A stretch of 64,000 bases of DNA from contig NZ_CAKASL010000003.1 of NCBI RefSeq assembly GCF_916858655.1, forward strand, positions 558,001-622,000, read 5' to 3'. The notes under the pieces were generated by a model, which did no database searches, was not told where the DNA came from, and saw only the letters and a program-made list of their open reading frames with translations. This stretch comes from Aeromicrobium sp. Leaf350 (GTDB lineage Bacteria; Actinomycetota; Actinomycetes; Propionibacteriales; Nocardioidaceae). The translations under genes and the position numbers were made by a program. Shown one piece after another: positions 15,963-24,913 of the stretch (position 1 is its first letter; every line of letters begins with the position of its first letter).

Positions 15963-16943
15963 TCAGCTCTTGCGGCGGCGGGTGACGGCCCAGGCGCCAC
16001 CGGCCAGCACCAGCACCACGACGAGCCACGGTGCGACGACGCCCGCACCGGTCACGAGACCGTTGACGGTGTCGACGAGGCTGTTCCACCCGGTGCGCAG
16101 CCCGCCGAGGAAGCCGTCGGGCTCGACGCTCGAGGCCGACTCCGTCGCCGTGAACGAGACGTCGATCGTCGACAGGTCGACCTGCTCGCCGAGCGCGGCG
16201 CGCTGGGCGACCAGCCCGTCGAGCTCGGCCTGGCGCTGCGTCAGGTTCGCCTCGGCCTCCACGACCTCGCTGGTCGTCGCCGCCGTGCTGAGGATCTGTG
16301 TCAGGCGGGCGATCGAGGCCTGAAGAGCGGCGATCCGGGCGTCGAGGTCGACGACCTCGGTCGTCACGTCGACCCGATCGACCGACGTGCTCACGACGTC
16401 GCCGAGGGCCCGGAGCTGCTCGAGGGCCGCGTTGACCTGGCCGGCCGGGACCCGCACGGTCAGCGACGAGCTCTCGGAGTGGTCGGACCGGTGGTCGACG
16501 CGTCCACCCACCCCCTCGACCCAGGCGCCGAAGTCCGTGGCGGACGCGTCCGGGTCGGAGACCGTGAGGGAGACCTGGCCCGTCGTGATGACGTCGCGGC
16601 CTGGCTCCGACGGCACGGTCTGCTGGTCGGGCTCGGCGACCTTGCTCGGGCCGACCGCGGCGTCGCCGCCCGGAGCCGGTTCGATCGACTCGGAGAAGTC
16701 GCCGTCGGTCGACGAGGCACCACCCGGGACGGGGGCTCCCTCGAAGCTCGGCGTCGGGTCGGTGCCGCTGATCACGGCCGAGAACCCCGCAGCGCCGCCG
16801 ATCAGCACGATCGAGGCGGCCACGCCGCCGGCGGCGATGCGGGTGCGGCGACCGCGGCGTCGGACGTCGGTCTCGACCTCTCCCATGACGCGGGAGCGGA
16901 GGTCGGCGATGCGCTCGTCGTCGAGCACGGTCGAGGTGTTCAT
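15963..16943 (-). CDS. DUF4349 domain membrane protein
   Basis: The 326-residue protein has a membrane segment near residues 38-58 and a Pro/Gly/Asp-rich linker. A DUF4349 domain spans ~120-290 (VITTGQVSLTVSDP, SSSLTVRVPAGQVNAALEQLRALG) and includes a coiled coil (~195-245, LDARIAALQASIARLTQIL). A C-terminal membrane anchor ends in basic residues (AVTRRRKS). Its start overlaps the ECF sigma stop by 4 bp. The N-terminal cytoplasmic helix (DDERIADLRSRVMGEVETDVRRRGRR) resembles a short sigma-binding region, so it may be the cognate anti-sigma factor. That role is inferred from position only. Confidence 0.82.
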   Translation of the reverse strand: MNTSTVLDDERIADLRSRVMGEVETDVRRRGRRTRIAAGGVAASIVLIGGAAGFSAVISGTDPTPSFEGAPVPGGASSTDGDFSESIEPAPGGDAAVGPSKVAEPDQQTVPSEPGRDVITTGQVSLTVSDPDASATDFGAWVEGVGGRVDHRSDHSESSSLTVRVPAGQVNAALEQLRALGDVVSTSVDRVDVTTEVVDLDARIAALQASIARLTQILSTAATTSEVVEAEANLTQRQAELDGLVAQRAALGEQVDLSTIDVSFTATESASSVEPDGFLGGLRTGWNSLVDTVNGLVTGAGVVAPWLVVVLVLAGGAWAVTRRRKS

Positions 16944-17491
16944 GCGGTCTCCTTGACGGCTCGAAGGTCGGAACGGAGTCGGGCACGCAGCCGCGAGAGG
17001 CGGTTGCGGACCGAGGCGTGGGTCAGGCCCAGCTGTTCGGCGGCCTCGGCGTAGGTCAGGCCGTCCTCCAGGCACAGCTCGTACAGCTCGCGGTCGGTGG
17101 GCGACAGGGCGGCGACGGCCTGGGCGATCTCGGCCCGCACGTCGGCCGCCTCGACCGTGGCCTCGACGTCGTCGTCGGCCGCCACGTCGTCCGGCATCTC
17201 GGCGGAGCGGCGCTGCCGTCGCGTGTCGCCGCGGCGGGCGTTCAGCGCGACGTAGCGGGCGGTGACCAGCAGCCACGGCAGCGCGGAGTCGGCGGCCGGG
17301 ATGGAGCCCAGCTTCCGCCAGGCGGTCACGAAGGTCTCCTGCGCGGCGTCCTCGGCCGCGCCCACCTCGCCCAGCACGGCGTACGCCTGCCAGAACACCG
17401 GCCGCACGTGGCGGTCGTACAGCTGGCCGAACGCCTGCCGGTCGCCCGAGCGGGCTCGACCGATCAGCGTCGCGTCGGTGACGTCGTCCAC
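16940..17491 (-). CDS. ECF RNA polymerase sigma factor
   Basis: The 183-residue factor has region 2 at ~8-75 (RSGDRQAFGQLYDRHVRPVFWQAY, AEDAAQETFVTAWRKL) and region 4 at ~120-175 (LSPTDRELYELCLEDGLTYAEAAEQLGLTHASVRNRLSRLRARLR). The GTG start has GGAAGG upstream. It is followed, with a 4-bp overlap, by the DUF4349 membrane protein. An imperfect repeat GTCAG-N7-CTGAC (17504-17520) lies just upstream in the leader, after a TACGGT element, and may be an autoregulatory site. Confidence 0.92.
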   Translation of the reverse strand: MDDVTDATLIGRARSGDRQAFGQLYDRHVRPVFWQAYAVLGEVGAAEDAAQETFVTAWRKLGSIPAADSALPWLLVTARYVALNARRGDTRRQRRSAEMPDDVAADDDVEATVEAADVRAEIAQAVAALSPTDRELYELCLEDGLTYAEAAEQLGLTHASVRNRLSRLRARLRSDLRAVKETA

Positions 17492-17579
17492 GGCACACCT
17501 TCCGTCAGGATCGTTCTGACCGTAGATGTCCGGCGGCCCCCCGACCGTCTCACCGCCTTGCCGGATGACCCCGAGAGAG

Positions 17580-19157
17580 TCAGCCGGCGAGCTTGACCCC
17601 GTTGCAGGACGGCCGTCCCATGACGGTGACGTCGGTCCGGCCGATGCCGATGCCGAGGGCTCCCAGGACGGGGGTCAGGACGTTGTTCCCGATCAGGGAC
17701 ACGACGTTGCTCAGCACCGAGGTCACCGGGCTCAGCAGCAGCCCGAGCAGCGTCGTGGGCAGGACGTTCAGGCTCAGGTTGACCCCGCCGGTGACGCTCT
17801 TCGTCGCCGGGTTCGCATTGCCCGTGTTGGCCGGGTAGGGGAAGGTGAAGGTCGAGCTGCCCGCAGCCACGGAGCCGCCGATGTCGATGCCCAGCAGGCG
17901 GATGCCGAGCAGTGTCACGATGTCGAGCTTGGCGTGGCCCGTTCCGTCGAAGCCGACGATCGAGGCGCCGGCCGAGGTCGCGTTGAAGCCGGCCGTCGGT
18001 GAGGTGGTGGAGCAGTTGACGCTCGAGAACGTGGCACTGCCCTCGCCGACCTTCACGCCGAGGGACAGGTCGGCCGCGCGCAGCAGGCCGAGCACGGGGA
18101 TGCCGGTCTTGAGCCCGAGACGCACCTGCGCGCTCTCGGCCTTCGTGCCGACGGGGCCGCACGCGATCTTCGGGGCCTCGATGACGGTGAGCTTGACCTC
18201 GCTGATCGAGAGCCCGGAGCCGGCCGTGACCTGGCCCGACGCGTCGATGGCGTGCAGCCCGGTGGCGCCCTTGAGGTTCAGGGCGCCCTTGAGGATGCCG
18301 GCCGTCAGCAGGTCGAGTGCACCGATGTTCGCCTCGAGCGGATTGGTGCCGGTCGTGTCGAGCGTCAGGATGTCGCCGAGGCGCACCCGCACGTGGTTGA
18401 CCTGGGCGGCCACGGCGTTCAGCGCCGTGAGGTTCACCGCCGGGTACTCGCGGGCGAGCACCCGGGCCGTCGCGAGCATGAGGGCGCCGAGCGACACGTT
18501 CGCGTTGGTGATGGCGTCGGGGCTACCGAGGCCGAGCTCGACCGCGATCTGGGCGAGGGGGACGTAGGTGTTCTTGATGTTGACCAGGCCCTCGTAGCCG
18601 ACGACGCTCAAGTCGGCCTGCAGCACGCCGGCGAGCAGCGGGGCGAGCGCACTCTCGGCGGTGTTGAGCGACAGGGTCTTCGTGCCGACAGAGAAGCAGA
18701 GGGCCGGCTCGGCGCGGCTGCCGACCGCGGTGCGGGCGACCGGGCCGGACTCCTGGCCGATGACCGGGGCGAAGGCGTAGTCGACCGTCGCACCAATGCG
18801 GACCTCGACGGCGTTGCAGGTGCCGGAGGACGTGAACAGGAACTGGCCGGTGGCGCTGAGCTTGCCGGTGCGGACCGTCATGGTGTCGTTGCGCCCGATG
18901 CGCTGACCCTGGCGAGCGAGACTCTGCTGGGCCGCCGTGGTGACGGTGCCCGACCCGCAGGAGGCGGGGAGCGCCCGTGCGGCGTCGAGCGCCACGGCGT
19001 CGGCCACCGCCTGCATGTCGCGCGCGGCCGCGCGGCCGAGACCGAGGTCGACGGCGATCGCGGTGACCGCGAGCACCACGACCATGAGGAGCCCGGCCAT
19101 CGGGGCGATGGCACCTCGCTCGTCACGGTCGGGGCGGCGGCTCCGGAGCCACGTCAT
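17580..19157 (-). CDS. TadG-like pilus-associated protein
   Basis: The 525-residue protein begins with the TadG/TadE-type motif DERGAIAPMAGLLMVVVLAVTAIAVDLG (residues ~11-40), one membrane segment with a potential prepilin-like Glu. A long extracytoplasmic part rich in Val, Leu, Gly and Thr follows. The tail contains four paired cysteines. It resembles actinobacterial pilus-assembly TadG-like (DUF2134) proteins but lacks a von Willebrand domain. Its ATG overlaps the tadE stop (TGATG on this strand). The two are transcribed away from the flp-cpaB-tadABC genes. It is probably a minor pseudopilin or surface component of the Tad pilus. Confidence 0.75.
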   Translation of the reverse strand: MTWLRSRRPDRDERGAIAPMAGLLMVVVLAVTAIAVDLGLGRAAARDMQAVADAVALDAARALPASCGSGTVTTAAQQSLARQGQRIGRNDTMTVRTGKLSATGQFLFTSSGTCNAVEVRIGATVDYAFAPVIGQESGPVARTAVGSRAEPALCFSVGTKTLSLNTAESALAPLLAGVLQADLSVVGYEGLVNIKNTYVPLAQIAVELGLGSPDAITNANVSLGALMLATARVLAREYPAVNLTALNAVAAQVNHVRVRLGDILTLDTTGTNPLEANIGALDLLTAGILKGALNLKGATGLHAIDASGQVTAGSGLSISEVKLTVIEAPKIACGPVGTKAESAQVRLGLKTGIPVLGLLRAADLSLGVKVGEGSATFSSVNCSTTSPTAGFNATSAGASIVGFDGTGHAKLDIVTLLGIRLLGIDIGGSVAAGSSTFTFPYPANTGNANPATKSVTGGVNLSLNVLPTTLLGLLLSPVTSVLSNVVSLIGNNVLTPVLGALGIGIGRTDVTVMGRPSCNGVKLAG

Positions 19158-19624
19158 CAGTTGACCTGCACCGTCGTGTCGTACCGCAGGGTCTCGGGCA
19201 GCGTGAAGCCGAGCCCGGGGAAGGACGTGATGAGCGGGTGGTCGCGGTAGTTGTAGCGGATCTCGACCTTCGCGCACCGCGCCGTCGTCGAGGTGCTGCC
19301 CGTGCAGGTCGACGCGGTCGTCGGCACCGTGCACGCCCCCACGACCGTGCCGTTGCGCGTGAGGCTCCCGGCAGCGGTGCACGTGACGTTGTACGAGCTC
19401 AGGCTCCGGTTGATCGCGCTGATGGCGTTCGTCTTGAAGTCGGTGCCCTGGGGCGAGACGGCGTACACGCGCGCGCCCTCGGCAGCGGCCTGGCTGATGC
19501 CCTGCCGAAAGCTCAGCATGTAGCCGTAGCTGATGATCCCGAACAGCAGAGCGATGAACAGCGGCGCGATGAGCGCGAACTCGACCGCAGCCGCACCGCG
19601 CTCGCGGCGTCGACGGCAACTCAT
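19157..19624 (-). CDS. tadE: TadE-like pilus assembly pseudopilin
   Basis: The 155-residue pseudopilin has the signature RRRERGAAAVEFALIAPLFIALLFGIISYGY (residues ~4-35) with the prepilin-type Glu. A compact extracellular domain follows, with four cysteines that could form two disulfides. GGGAGAG precedes the ATG. It is coupled to the tadG-like gene and divergent from flp. Pseudopilins of this class help initiate or tune Flp pilus assembly. Confidence 0.85.
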   Translation of the reverse strand: MSCRRRRERGAAAVEFALIAPLFIALLFGIISYGYMLSFRQGISQAAAEGARVYAVSPQGTDFKTNAISAINRSLSSYNVTCTAAGSLTRNGTVVGACTVPTTASTCTGSTSTTARCAKVEIRYNYRDHPLITSFPGLGFTLPETLRYDTTVQVN

Positions 19625-19990
19625 GACAACTCTCCCTGTGTTGTCTGCTCCGTCCCTGTCTCCTCAGGAACGGGTAGTCGATCGTGCTCCGAGCCCGGTC
19701 TCCCCACCGGTCACGGGACCAACTACCCGGCCGATCCTAGGGTCCGTTGCAGTCATCGTCACTGGCCCGTTGGAACTAGATGAGTCCGGAACTGCCGTCG
19801 TTCCAGGCGTGGAAGCGGCGGTAGGGCACCGTCGCCGGCGCCGGGCACCCCTCGCGCGCGAGGGAGCTGCAGGTCGCGGACCGGGACGGGTCCCGGGACC
19901 GGCCCGGGTCGAGCCACCAAAAGTCCCGGGCCTGTGACAGGGGGCCGACCGAGGTCTACGCTCCCCTCACGGGGGAGGGAGGGGCATCTG
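19625..19990. promoter_or_regulatory. 366-bp divergent regulatory region between tadE and flp
   Basis: No gene is seen here. On the plus strand GTGACA (19934-19939) and TACGCT (19957-19962), separated by 17 bp, form a good promoter for the first flp gene, whose leader ends with a purine-rich binding site (gggggagggaggggc). On the minus strand the tadE leader contains CGGGTAGT (19722-19729 complement) and its partner (19671-19678), which enclose smaller stems such as ggtcccgtgacc. This makes a structured leader of about 100 nt. It did not match riboswitch consensuses I could recall, including GEMM c-di-GMP types. Confidence 0.5.
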
Positions 19991-20149
19991 ATGAAGAGGC
20001 TCTGGAGCACGAGGCACGCAGATCGCGGTGCCAGCGGGGTGGAGTACGCGCTGCTGATCGCTCTGGTTGCAGCGATTGTGCTCATCGGCATCGTGGCGCT
20101 GGGTGAGGTCGTGCCCGCGCTCTACGACCTGTCGTTCCTGTCGGACTGA
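19991..20149 (+). CDS. flp: Flp-family small pilin (first copy)
   Basis: The 52-residue prepilin reads KRLWSTRHADRGASGVEY then a hydrophobic segment and a short acidic tail (YDLSFLSD). The cleavage context G|ASGVEY, with Glu at +5 and Tyr at +6, is the Flp signature. A strong purine-rich ribosome site precedes the ATG. It lacks the longer C-terminal part of the second pilin, so it may be a minor pilin. A small inverted repeat (tcccgag/ctcggga, 20150-20165) overlaps its stop region. Confidence 0.8.
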   Translation: MKRLWSTRHADRGASGVEYALLIALVAAIVLIGIVALGEVVPALYDLSFLSD

Positions 20150-20295
20150 TCCCGAGACCTCGGGACGTATGGCCCGAACGGACTAGGGAAAGATAGCCCG
20201 TAACTTCTATGGTTCGACGGTCGTTGGTCCCCTTACGTTTCTTCCCAGGGAGAGCCACCAAGTCGGTGGCAACACATCACTGAGGGAGAAACATC

Positions 20296-20481
20296 ATGAC
20301 CAAGTTCTACGCCACGCTGCTGTCGTTCGTCGCCGCGCCGAAGAAGGACGAGAAGGGCGCCACCGCCGTCGAGTACGGCCTGCTCGTCGCCCTGATCGCC
20401 GCCGCGATCATCGTCGCCGTCACGCTCTTCGGCACCAACCTGTCGACGCTGTTCAACAGCGTCGCCGGCGAGCTCGTCTGA
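20296..20481 (+). CDS. flp: Flp/Fap major pilin (second copy)
   Basis: The 61-residue type IVb prepilin has a leader KDEKG, cleavage G|ATAVEY and a hydrophobic helix (GLLVALIAAAIIVAVTLFG), ending NSVAGELV. GAGGGAG lies 7 nt before the ATG. A hairpin (gccacc/ggtggc, 20254-20270) lies in its 5' leader and three hairpins follow the stop. It is therefore likely to be made as a stable, abundant transcript separate from the assembly genes. It is probably the major pilin of the Tad pilus. No prepilin peptidase is present in the window. Confidence 0.9.
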   Translation: MTKFYATLLSFVAAPKKDEKGATAVEYGLLVALIAAAIIVAVTLFGTNLSTLFNSVAGELV

Positions 20482-20496
20482 GCTAGCAGTCGCGAG

Positions 20497-20579
20497 GAGG
20501 GGGCGCGCCGGGCTGCTGCCCGCCGCGCCCCCTCACTCATTTTCGAGGCTCTCGAGCCTCGCGTCGGGCTCTGAGCCCG
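20497..20579 (+). terminator. Three consecutive hairpins between flp and cpaB
   Basis: Hairpin 1 (20497-20513 with 20518-20534) is a 17-bp stem with one mismatch, followed by atttt. Hairpin 2 is CGAGGCTC/GAGCCTCG (20544-20561). Hairpin 3 is CGGGCTC/GAGCCCG (20565-20579). The first looks like a terminator with leakage into the downstream assembly genes. All three could protect the pilin mRNA 3' end. Confidence 0.7.
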
Positions 20580-20637
20580 GCACCCGCCGGACGTAGGGAG
20601 ACGTCCGCGGTTCCACTTCAGATCTGAGGGAGCAGAG

Positions 20638-21360
20638 ATGAAGAAGCAGGTCATTGCCATTCTCGTGGCCGCGGTGCTGGCCCTGATGGCCGTCGTCGCG
20701 CTCGTGCTGTACGCCAAGGGTGCGAACGACCGCGCCCTCGACGGCACCGAGACCGTCGAGGTGCTGCAGGCGACGGAGGACATCGACGTCAAGACGCCGG
20801 TCTCCGAGATCGCCGACAAGGTCGAGCTCGTCAAGATCCCGAAGGCCGCGCAGGTCCCGGACGCCCTGACCTCGCTCGACGACGTCAAGGACCAGGTCAC
20901 CAAGGTCGCGCTGCTCGCGGGCGACCAGCTGTCGGAGGCCAAGTTCGACGACGCCGACTCGGTCAAGGGCCCGGCGTCGCTGCCGGCCGGCATGCAGGAG
21001 CTGTCGATCCAGATCGACGGCGAGCGCTTCGTCGGTGGCGCGGTCACCGCAGGGGACAAGGTCGGTGTGTTCACGTCCTTCACCCTCGACGGCAACATCC
21101 GCATCACCTCGAACCCGATCAACAACCTGCTCGTGCTCAAGGTCGACAACGGTGCCCTCGTCGAGGACCCGGCCGAGGAGGCCAACGGCGCCACGACCGG
21201 CACCGTCATCACGGTCGCGGTCACGACGATGCAGGCCGAGCAGATCGTCCATGCCAAGGAGTTCGGCACGATCTGGTTGACCCGTCAGACCGACAAGACC
21301 GACACGAGTGGCGGCATGACGATCACGTACCAGAACGTCGCACCGTTCGAGGTGCCGTGA
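20638..21360 (+). CDS. cpaB: Flp pilus assembly protein CpaB/RcpC
   Basis: The 240-residue protein has an N-terminal membrane anchor (KKQVIAILVAAVLALMAVVALVLYA). A SAF-like domain follows at ~42-105 (EVLQATEDIDVKTPVSEIADKVELVKIPK), then an RcpC-type domain (LPAGMQELSIQIDGERFVGGAVTAGDKVGVFTSF). It acts outside the membrane in Tad pilus assembly, probably in contact with peptidoglycan. GAGGGAG precedes the ATG. It is the first of five tightly coupled genes cpaB-cpaE-cpaF-tadB-tadC. Confidence 0.88.
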   Translation: MKKQVIAILVAAVLALMAVVALVLYAKGANDRALDGTETVEVLQATEDIDVKTPVSEIADKVELVKIPKAAQVPDALTSLDDVKDQVTKVALLAGDQLSEAKFDDADSVKGPASLPAGMQELSIQIDGERFVGGAVTAGDKVGVFTSFTLDGNIRITSNPINNLLVLKVDNGALVEDPAEEANGATTGTVITVAVTTMQAEQIVHAKEFGTIWLTRQTDKTDTSGGMTITYQNVAPFEVP

Positions 21361-22556
21361 TGATCGGCATCGTCCTGATCGTCGGTGCCGACGACGTGAC
21401 GGCGGAGCGGGTGGGCTCGGCGATCGGCTACCGCGCCGTGGCCCTGAGCGCCGCCTCGGTCTCCGCGCCGAGCGTGAGCCTGCTGCGCGGCATGGACGCC
21501 TCGCAGCTGCCCGGGGTCATGGTGTTCACCAACCACGTGCCGTTCGAGCGCTCCATCGCGATGGCGGCGGAGGTGCACGCCGTGCGCCCGGACGTCGCGA
21601 TGGTGCTCGTCTCGAACGCCGAGCCGTCGATGCTGCTCGAGGCGATGCGCGCGGGAATCCGCGACATCGCTCCGTCCCTGGACGACGCCCTGTTCCTGTC
21701 GAACCTGCGCAAGCGGCTCGACAGCCAGGGCGGCGCCAACCAGGCCGGGGTCATGGCGCCGCCGCCCCCGCAGCCCGTTGACTTCAGCTCGCGCACCATC
21801 ACGGTGCTCTCGCCGAAGGGCGGGGTGGGCAAGACCAACATCTCGGTCAACCTGGCCGTGGCACTCGCCGAGCAGTCGCCGATGGACGTCGTGCTGCTGG
21901 ACCTGGACCTGATGTTCGGTGACGTCTCGACGGTGCTGAACCTCAAGCCGACCCACACGCTCGAGGACGCCTTCGGCGCTGCGGGCCGCGACAGCCTGCT
22001 GCTCAAGACGTACCTGACCGTCCACGACCAGGGCTTCTACGTGCTCTGCGGCGCGGAGTCGCCGGCGGCCAACGACCACGTGACCGGTGCCGACGTCACC
22101 GAGCTGATCCGTCAGCTGCAGACGCAGTTCCGCTACGTCGTGATCGACACGGCCTCCGGGCTCGACGACGCGACGCTGGCGGCGCTCGAGGTCAGCCACG
22201 ACGCGATCGTCGTGACCACGATGGACATGGCCTGCCTGCGCGGCGTTCGGAAGGCGGTCGAGCTGCTGACCGAGCTGGCCCTGCTGCCGGCCTCGAAGTA
22301 CCTCGCCGTGAACTTCGCCGACAAGCAGTCGGGTCTGCGCATCAAGGACGTCGAGGCGGTCGTCGGCATGCCGGCCGACACCGTGCTGCCTCGCATGGTC
22401 GAGATCCAGTCGGCCGCGAACCGCGGCGTCCCCGCCCTGACGACGATCAAGAACGGACCGTTCTCGAAGTCGATCCGCTCACTCGCGAAGCGCATCTTCG
22501 ACCGCGCCCGTGAGGTCGAGCCCAAGGCCGGCCACAAGCGACTGGAGGTGGCGTGA
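21360..22556 (+). CDS. cpaE: CpaE/TadZ-like MinD-family ATPase of the Tad pilus
   Basis: The 398-residue cytoplasmic protein has an atypical receiver-like N-terminal domain (~1-125) that lacks the phospho-acceptor pattern. A MinD/ParA-type ATPase follows with deviant Walker [17 protein letters not shown] near residue 155 and [12 protein letters not shown] near 180. CpaE/TadZ proteins position the pilus machine at the cell pole. The ATG at 21360 shares a base with the cpaB stop (TGATG); a GTG 3 nt upstream is possible. The last residues overlap the start of the next gene. Confidence 0.88.
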   Translation: MIGIVLIVGADDVTAERVGSAIGYRAVALSAASVSAPSVSLLRGMDASQLPGVMVFTNHVPFERSIAMAAEVHAVRPDVAMVLVSNAEPSMLLEAMRAGIRDIAPSLDDALFLSNLRKRLDSQGGANQAGVMAPPPPQPVDFSSRTITVLSPKGGVGKTNISVNLAVALAEQSPMDVVLLDLDLMFGDVSTVLNLKPTHTLEDAFGAAGRDSLLLKTYLTVHDQGFYVLCGAESPAANDHVTGADVTELIRQLQTQFRYVVIDTASGLDDATLAALEVSHDAIVVTTMDMACLRGVRKAVELLTELALLPASKYLAVNFADKQSGLRIKDVEAVVGMPADTVLPRMVEIQSAANRGVPALTTIKNGPFSKSIRSLAKRIFDRAREVEPKAGHKRLEVA

Positions 22557-23962
22557 TGAGTCTCAGCGACCGGCTCGCCTCCGCCCGCGAGCTCAACGCC
22601 GCCCGGATCGACGCCGTCGAGGCCGAGACCGTGCCCGACTACGACGACTCGATCGCGGCCATCTCGGCGGCCAACGACGCCTTCGGCGAGATCAAGCAGC
22701 GCACGACCGACGCGCTGTTCGACCGCCTCGGTGCCCGGGTCAGCGACTCGAGCCTGACCGAGGACCAGCTGCACGAGATCGTGCGCGAAGAGCTGACCGA
22801 GATCATCGAGGAGGACCAGCAGCTGCTCTCGCCGGAGGAGCGGCGCCGCCTGGTCCGCGACGTCGAGAACGACGCGCTGGGTCTCGGCCCGCTCGAGCGT
22901 CTGCTCGACGACGACAGCGTCTCGGAGATCATGGTCAACCGGTACAACCAGGTCTACGTGGAGCGGAACGGCCGGCTCACGCTGTCGTCCGCACGCTTCA
23001 CGTCCGAGGACCACCTGCGCCGGGTCATCGACCGCATCGTGTCGCGCATCGGTCGTCGCGTCGACGAGTCTTCCCCGCTGGTCGACGCCCGCCTCGCCGA
23101 CGGATCCCGTGTGAACGCGGTGGTCCCGCCGCTCGCGGTGGACGGCTCGTCGCTGACGATCCGCAAGTTCTCCAAGACCCCGCTGCGGGTCGGCGACCTG
23201 ATCGGCTTCGGCAGCATGACCGAGGAGATGGGTCGCCTGCTGGAGGCCTGCGTGCTCGCCAAGCTCAACATCCTGGTGAGCGGCGGTACCGGCACCGGAA
23301 AGACGACCCTGCTCAACGTGCTGTCGGCGTTCATCCCGCCGGGCGAGCGCATCGTCACGATCGAGGACGCGGTGGAGCTCAACCTCCAGCAGCCTCACGT
23401 GGTGCGGCTCGAGAGCCGCCCGCCGAACATCGAGGGAGCGGGCGAGGTGCGGATCCGCGACCTCGTGCGCAACTCGCTGCGCATGCGACCCGACCGCATC
23501 GTGGTCGGGGAGTGTCGTGGTGGCGAGGCGCTCGACATGCTGCAGGCGATGAACACGGGCCACGACGGCTCGCTCTCGACCCTGCACGCCAACAGCCCGC
23601 GTGACGCCATGTCGCGGCTCGAGACCCTCGTGCTGATGGCCGGCATGGACCTGCCGCTGCGGGCCATCCGTGAGCAGGGCGCGTCGGCCGTCGACCTGAT
23701 CGTGCAGATCGCGCGACTGCGCGACGGCACGCGCCGCATCACGCACGTCACGGAGGTGCTGGGCATGGAGGGCGACACCGTCACGCTGCAGGACGTCTTC
23801 ACGTTCGACTACTCCGCGGGGGTCGACGCCAACGGCAAGTTCCTGGGTCAGGCCAAGCCGACGGGCGTGCGACCGAGGTTCAGCGAGAAGTTCGCCGATC
23901 ATGGCATCCACTTCGACCTCGGCAACCTGTCCGGGGCCACGGCGAACGCCGGGGGGTGGTGA
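22556..23962 (+). CDS. cpaF: Tad secretion ATPase CpaF/TadA
   Basis: The 468-residue type II/IV secretion ATPase energises Flp pilus extension. An N-terminal helical part is followed by [29 protein letters not shown] and the motor domain. Walker [10 protein letters not shown] is near residue 243, the Asp box [14 protein letters not shown] near 265, Walker [13 protein letters not shown] near 315 and the His box [11 protein letters not shown] near 340. The start overlaps the cpaE stop. It is about 50 residues longer at the C-terminus than the shortest homologs. Confidence 0.95.
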   Translation: MSLSDRLASARELNAARIDAVEAETVPDYDDSIAAISAANDAFGEIKQRTTDALFDRLGARVSDSSLTEDQLHEIVREELTEIIEEDQQLLSPEERRRLVRDVENDALGLGPLERLLDDDSVSEIMVNRYNQVYVERNGRLTLSSARFTSEDHLRRVIDRIVSRIGRRVDESSPLVDARLADGSRVNAVVPPLAVDGSSLTIRKFSKTPLRVGDLIGFGSMTEEMGRLLEACVLAKLNILVSGGTGTGKTTLLNVLSAFIPPGERIVTIEDAVELNLQQPHVVRLESRPPNIEGAGEVRIRDLVRNSLRMRPDRIVVGECRGGEALDMLQAMNTGHDGSLSTLHANSPRDAMSRLETLVLMAGMDLPLRAIREQGASAVDLIVQIARLRDGTRRITHVTEVLGMEGDTVTLQDVFTFDYSAGVDANGKFLGQAKPTGVRPRFSEKFADHGIHFDLGNLSGATANAGGW

Positions 23963-24903
23963 CCGTGCTCGTCGTCATCGCCAGCCTGTTCATCATCGGC
24001 GCGCTGTCCTCGCTCTACATCGCGCTGGCCGGGCCTCCCGGCCGCCGCGTCGAGCGGCAGCGGGTCGCCGAGTACGCCGTGGTGGAGCAGCAGAGCATGC
24101 TCAACCGCGTCGCCGTCGCCGTGGAGGACCGCGTCGACGAGGCGATGCGGGAGCGGGGCATGAAGCTCTTCACCGTCGAGGAGCTCGCGCTCGCCGGCAT
24201 CCGCACACCCGTGACGACCCTCGTCATCCTGATGGGGTGCGCGGCCGTCGTCGCCGCCGCTCTCGGGCTCGTGCTGCTCGGGAGCCTGCTGGTCGGCATC
24301 CTCCTGGCCGTCGCCGTGCCGGTCGTGACGAAGATCTTCGTCCGATGGCGCACGGGTCGCGTGCAGAAGAAGTTCGCCGACCAGCTGCCGGGCGCGCTGC
24401 AGATCATGGCGGCCTCGCTCCGCGCCGGTCACAGCTTCCCCCGCGCCCTCGACGCCGTGTCGCGGGAGGCCGACGCCCCGATCGGGCCGGAGCTCGCCCG
24501 CGTGGTCAACGAGACCAAGGTCGGACGCGACGTCCTGACCTCGCTGGACGACGTCGCCGTGCGGATGCAGAGCGACGACTTCCGGTGGGTCGGCGCCGCG
24601 ATCGGCGCCCAGCGGGAGACCGGCGGCAACCTGAACGAGATCCTCGACCAGGTGGCCGCCACGATCCGCGACCGTCAGCACATCCGCCAGCAGGTCGCCG
24701 CGCTCTCGGCCGAGGGCCGGTTGTCCGCCGTGATCCTCATGCTGCTGCCCGTCGGCATCGGCGGCTACTACGCCCTCATCGCGGGCGACACCTTCGGCAT
24801 CTTCCTGGAGGCGGGGATCGGCAAGATCCTCCTCATCGGCAGCGTGATCCTCTACGCGCTCGGTGGCCTGTGGATGCGCTCCATCGTCAAGATCGACTTC
24901 TGA
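23959..24903 (+). CDS. tadB: Tad pilus inner-membrane platform protein TadB
   Basis: The 314-residue membrane protein has an N-terminal segment ([21 protein letters not shown]), a pair of hydrophobic segments (~75-115), a T2SSF domain ([35 protein letters not shown], then [16 protein letters not shown]) and two C-terminal membrane segments. TadB and TadC form the membrane platform on which CpaF acts. The GTG overlaps the cpaF stop (GTGA). Confidence 0.92.
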   Translation: MTVLVVIASLFIIGALSSLYIALAGPPGRRVERQRVAEYAVVEQQSMLNRVAVAVEDRVDEAMRERGMKLFTVEELALAGIRTPVTTLVILMGCAAVVAAALGLVLLGSLLVGILLAVAVPVVTKIFVRWRTGRVQKKFADQLPGALQIMAASLRAGHSFPRALDAVSREADAPIGPELARVVNETKVGRDVLTSLDDVAVRMQSDDFRWVGAAIGAQRETGGNLNEILDQVAATIRDRQHIRQQVAALSAEGRLSAVILMLLPVGIGGYYALIAGDTFGIFLEAGIGKILLIGSVILYALGGLWMRSIVKIDF

Positions 24904-24913
24904 GGGGGATGTC

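Noticed and set aside
20150..20295. Possible c-di-GMP (GEMM) riboswitch in the flp leader
   Set aside because: A small gccacc/ggtggc hairpin is present, but the conserved GEMM core and tetraloop receptor sequences are not.
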